Source: an uncultured Oscillospiraceae bacterium
Lineage (GTDB): Bacteria; Bacillota; Clostridia; Oscillospirales; Acutalibacteraceae
NCBI GenBank assembly: GCA_902461995.1
Contig: CABQAA010000164.1
Coordinates: 1-5,447, forward strand
Direction: 5' to 3'
DNA length: 5,447 nt
Below the pieces are notes generated by a model. That model saw only the letters and a list, made by a program, of their open reading frames with translations, made no database searches and was not told the origin of the DNA. Shown here piece after piece: positions 4,703 to 5,447 of the stretch. Position 1 is the first letter of the stretch, and every line of letters starts with the position of its first letter. Both the position numbers and the translations under genes were made by a program.

Positions 4703-5447
4703 TCAATACAGCCTCAATCCGGTATAATGGCTGCCGTTGCCGATGTAGTCCTCGATTCCCTGGCCCATAGAAGCGCCGAAAGTCGCGTCCATAAGCTTCC
4801 AGGTTCCGCCTTCAAAGTAAATCTGGATGGACAGCCAGCCCTTTTCTTTGGTGTAAATCAGGTTCCAGGCGTGGCTCAGATCGCCCGGTGAGACGGTGCC
4901 GATCACGAGCTTGGTCGGAATATTCTGGGCGCGCAGCATAGCGGTCACCAGCGCGGCGTAATCGAAGCAAATGCCTTTGTTGGTGCGCAGGGTGTCGTCC
5001 ACATCGGGCAGATAGCCGGAGGTGACCGAGTTGGCTTTGGCCGTGTCATACTTCACATTTTCGGTGACATACCGGTATATCGCCTCGATCTTAGAAAGAT
5101 CGCTTGACATGCCCGCGCATAAATCAAACGACTTTTTGACCGCCGCGGAAGATGCGGTATAGGAGACGTATTGGTTAGGATACAGAAAGGGGGTGTACAC
5201 GCTGGAAAGAGAGACGCTGAGCGTCACGGAATAGAGTTCGCTGTAGCTGTTTCCGGAGATGTTGCGCATGACCCGGACTTTATATGTTCCGTTTCCGGCC
5301 TGAAGCGGAAACACCTCATACCGGCCGGCGGTGTTGAGATCGTAATTATAGGTACGTCCGGGCGTGACCATCTGCACCTTGATCTTGGAGGCGCTGCCGC
5401 TGTATTTCACCATCACATACCCGTCCTCGATATGGCTCGCGTCGATC
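4703..5447 (-). CDS. Transglutaminase-like domain protein, N-terminus outside the window
   Basis: The reading frame stays open to the window edge (codons for IDASHIEDGY precede the GTG at 5416), so the gene is truncated by the window and not at a real start. Numbering from that GTG, residues 1-70 form a beta-rich region (KYSGSASKIKVQMV, then GTYKVRVMRN). The transglutaminase-like core follows at about 95-215. The catalytic triad is visible: Cys150 in KGICFDYA, His182 in SHAWN, and Asp210 in LMDATF. The stretch SKIEAIYRYVTENVKYD (108-124) is the usual helix ahead of the core. Bacterial members of this fold act as peptidases or cross-linking enzymes and are often secreted or surface-anchored; a signal peptide, if any, would be in the missing part. 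The C-terminus ends in a short YTGLRLY tail with no anchor motif. It lies 97 bases upstream of the platform-protein gene on the same strand. A functional link to the pilus-like system is possible but not shown. Confidence 0.9.
   Translation of the reverse strand, partial: IDASHIEDGYVMVKYSGSASKIKVQMVTPGRTYNYDLNTAGRYEVFPLQAGNGTYKVRVMRNISGNSYSELYSVTLSVSLSSVYTPFLYPNQYVSYTASSAAVKKSFDLCAGMSSDLSKIEAIYRYVTENVKYDTAKANSVTSGYLPDVDDTLRTNKGICFDYAALVTAMLRAQNIPTKLVIGTVSPGDLSHAWNLIYTKEKGWLSIQIYFEGGTWKLMDATFGASMGQGIEDYIGNGSHYTGLRLY

Noticed and set aside
4679..4710. Promoter with -35 TTGACG at the end of the transglutaminase gene
   Set aside because: No -10-like hexamer occurs at 16-18 bases from it; the candidates (TATGGA) are too close.
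3505..4770. A 421-codon open frame on the plus strand
   Set aside because: It is antisense to the GspF/PilC gene, its translation is rich in His, Gln, Arg and Gly with no domain pattern, and long antisense frames are expected in GC-rich coding DNA.
1..5447. CRISPR arrays, tRNA/rRNA genes, insertion sequences, attachment sites
   Set aside because: No regularly spaced repeats, no tRNA-like cloverleaf, no transposase frame and no terminal inverted repeats were seen; nearly the whole window is occupied by minus-strand genes.

Overview
The window looks like part of a chromosome from a GC-rich, low-profile Firmicute, most likely a gut-type Clostridia (Oscillospiraceae/Ruminococcaceae-like). This is inferred from strong AGGAGG-type ribosome binding sites, frequent GTG/TTG starts, tightly packed co-directional genes, and the style of the transglutaminase-like and pilus-like proteins. 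It was judged by eye, without any search. All seven supported protein genes lie on the minus strand, so transcription runs from right (5447) to left (1).

Layout in transcription order. (1) 5447-4703: the C-terminal part of a transglutaminase-like cysteine protease-fold protein with an intact Cys-His-Asp triad; its N-terminus lies outside the window. (2) A 97-base gap with a hairpin at 4677-4653. (3) 4605-611: a compact type IV pilus / type II secretion-like cluster. It encodes a GspF/PilC-family inner-membrane platform protein (4605-3541), four small proteins each with one N-terminal membrane segment (3506-3135, 3138-2680, 2647-2222, 2225-1692), and a PilT-type hexameric ATPase (1678-611). 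Two gene pairs overlap by 4 bases (TTGA and ATGA), and the ATPase's ribosome binding site touches the preceding stop codon. The cluster therefore reads as one translationally coupled operon. (4) 610-503: an intergenic region with a perfect TATAAT box preceded by two direct repeats 11 bases apart. (5) 502-50: a 150-residue hypothetical protein that appears to be built from two copies of one small beta-beta-alpha domain. (6) 49-1: GC-rich hairpins, one of which may terminate transcription.

How the genes may work together: the platform protein and the ATPase are the motor core of a pilus-like machine, and the four membrane-anchored proteins occupy the place of minor pilins/pseudopilins. No gene for a major pilin with a canonical leader, a PilB/GspE-type extension ATPase or a prepilin peptidase is visible, and PilB is not the gene directly upstream of the platform protein. 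Either these parts lie elsewhere or this is a reduced variant. The most interesting points are this reduced architecture, the degenerate prepilin signal in the 141-residue protein, the domain duplication in the 150-residue protein, and the tandem-repeat promoter in front of it.
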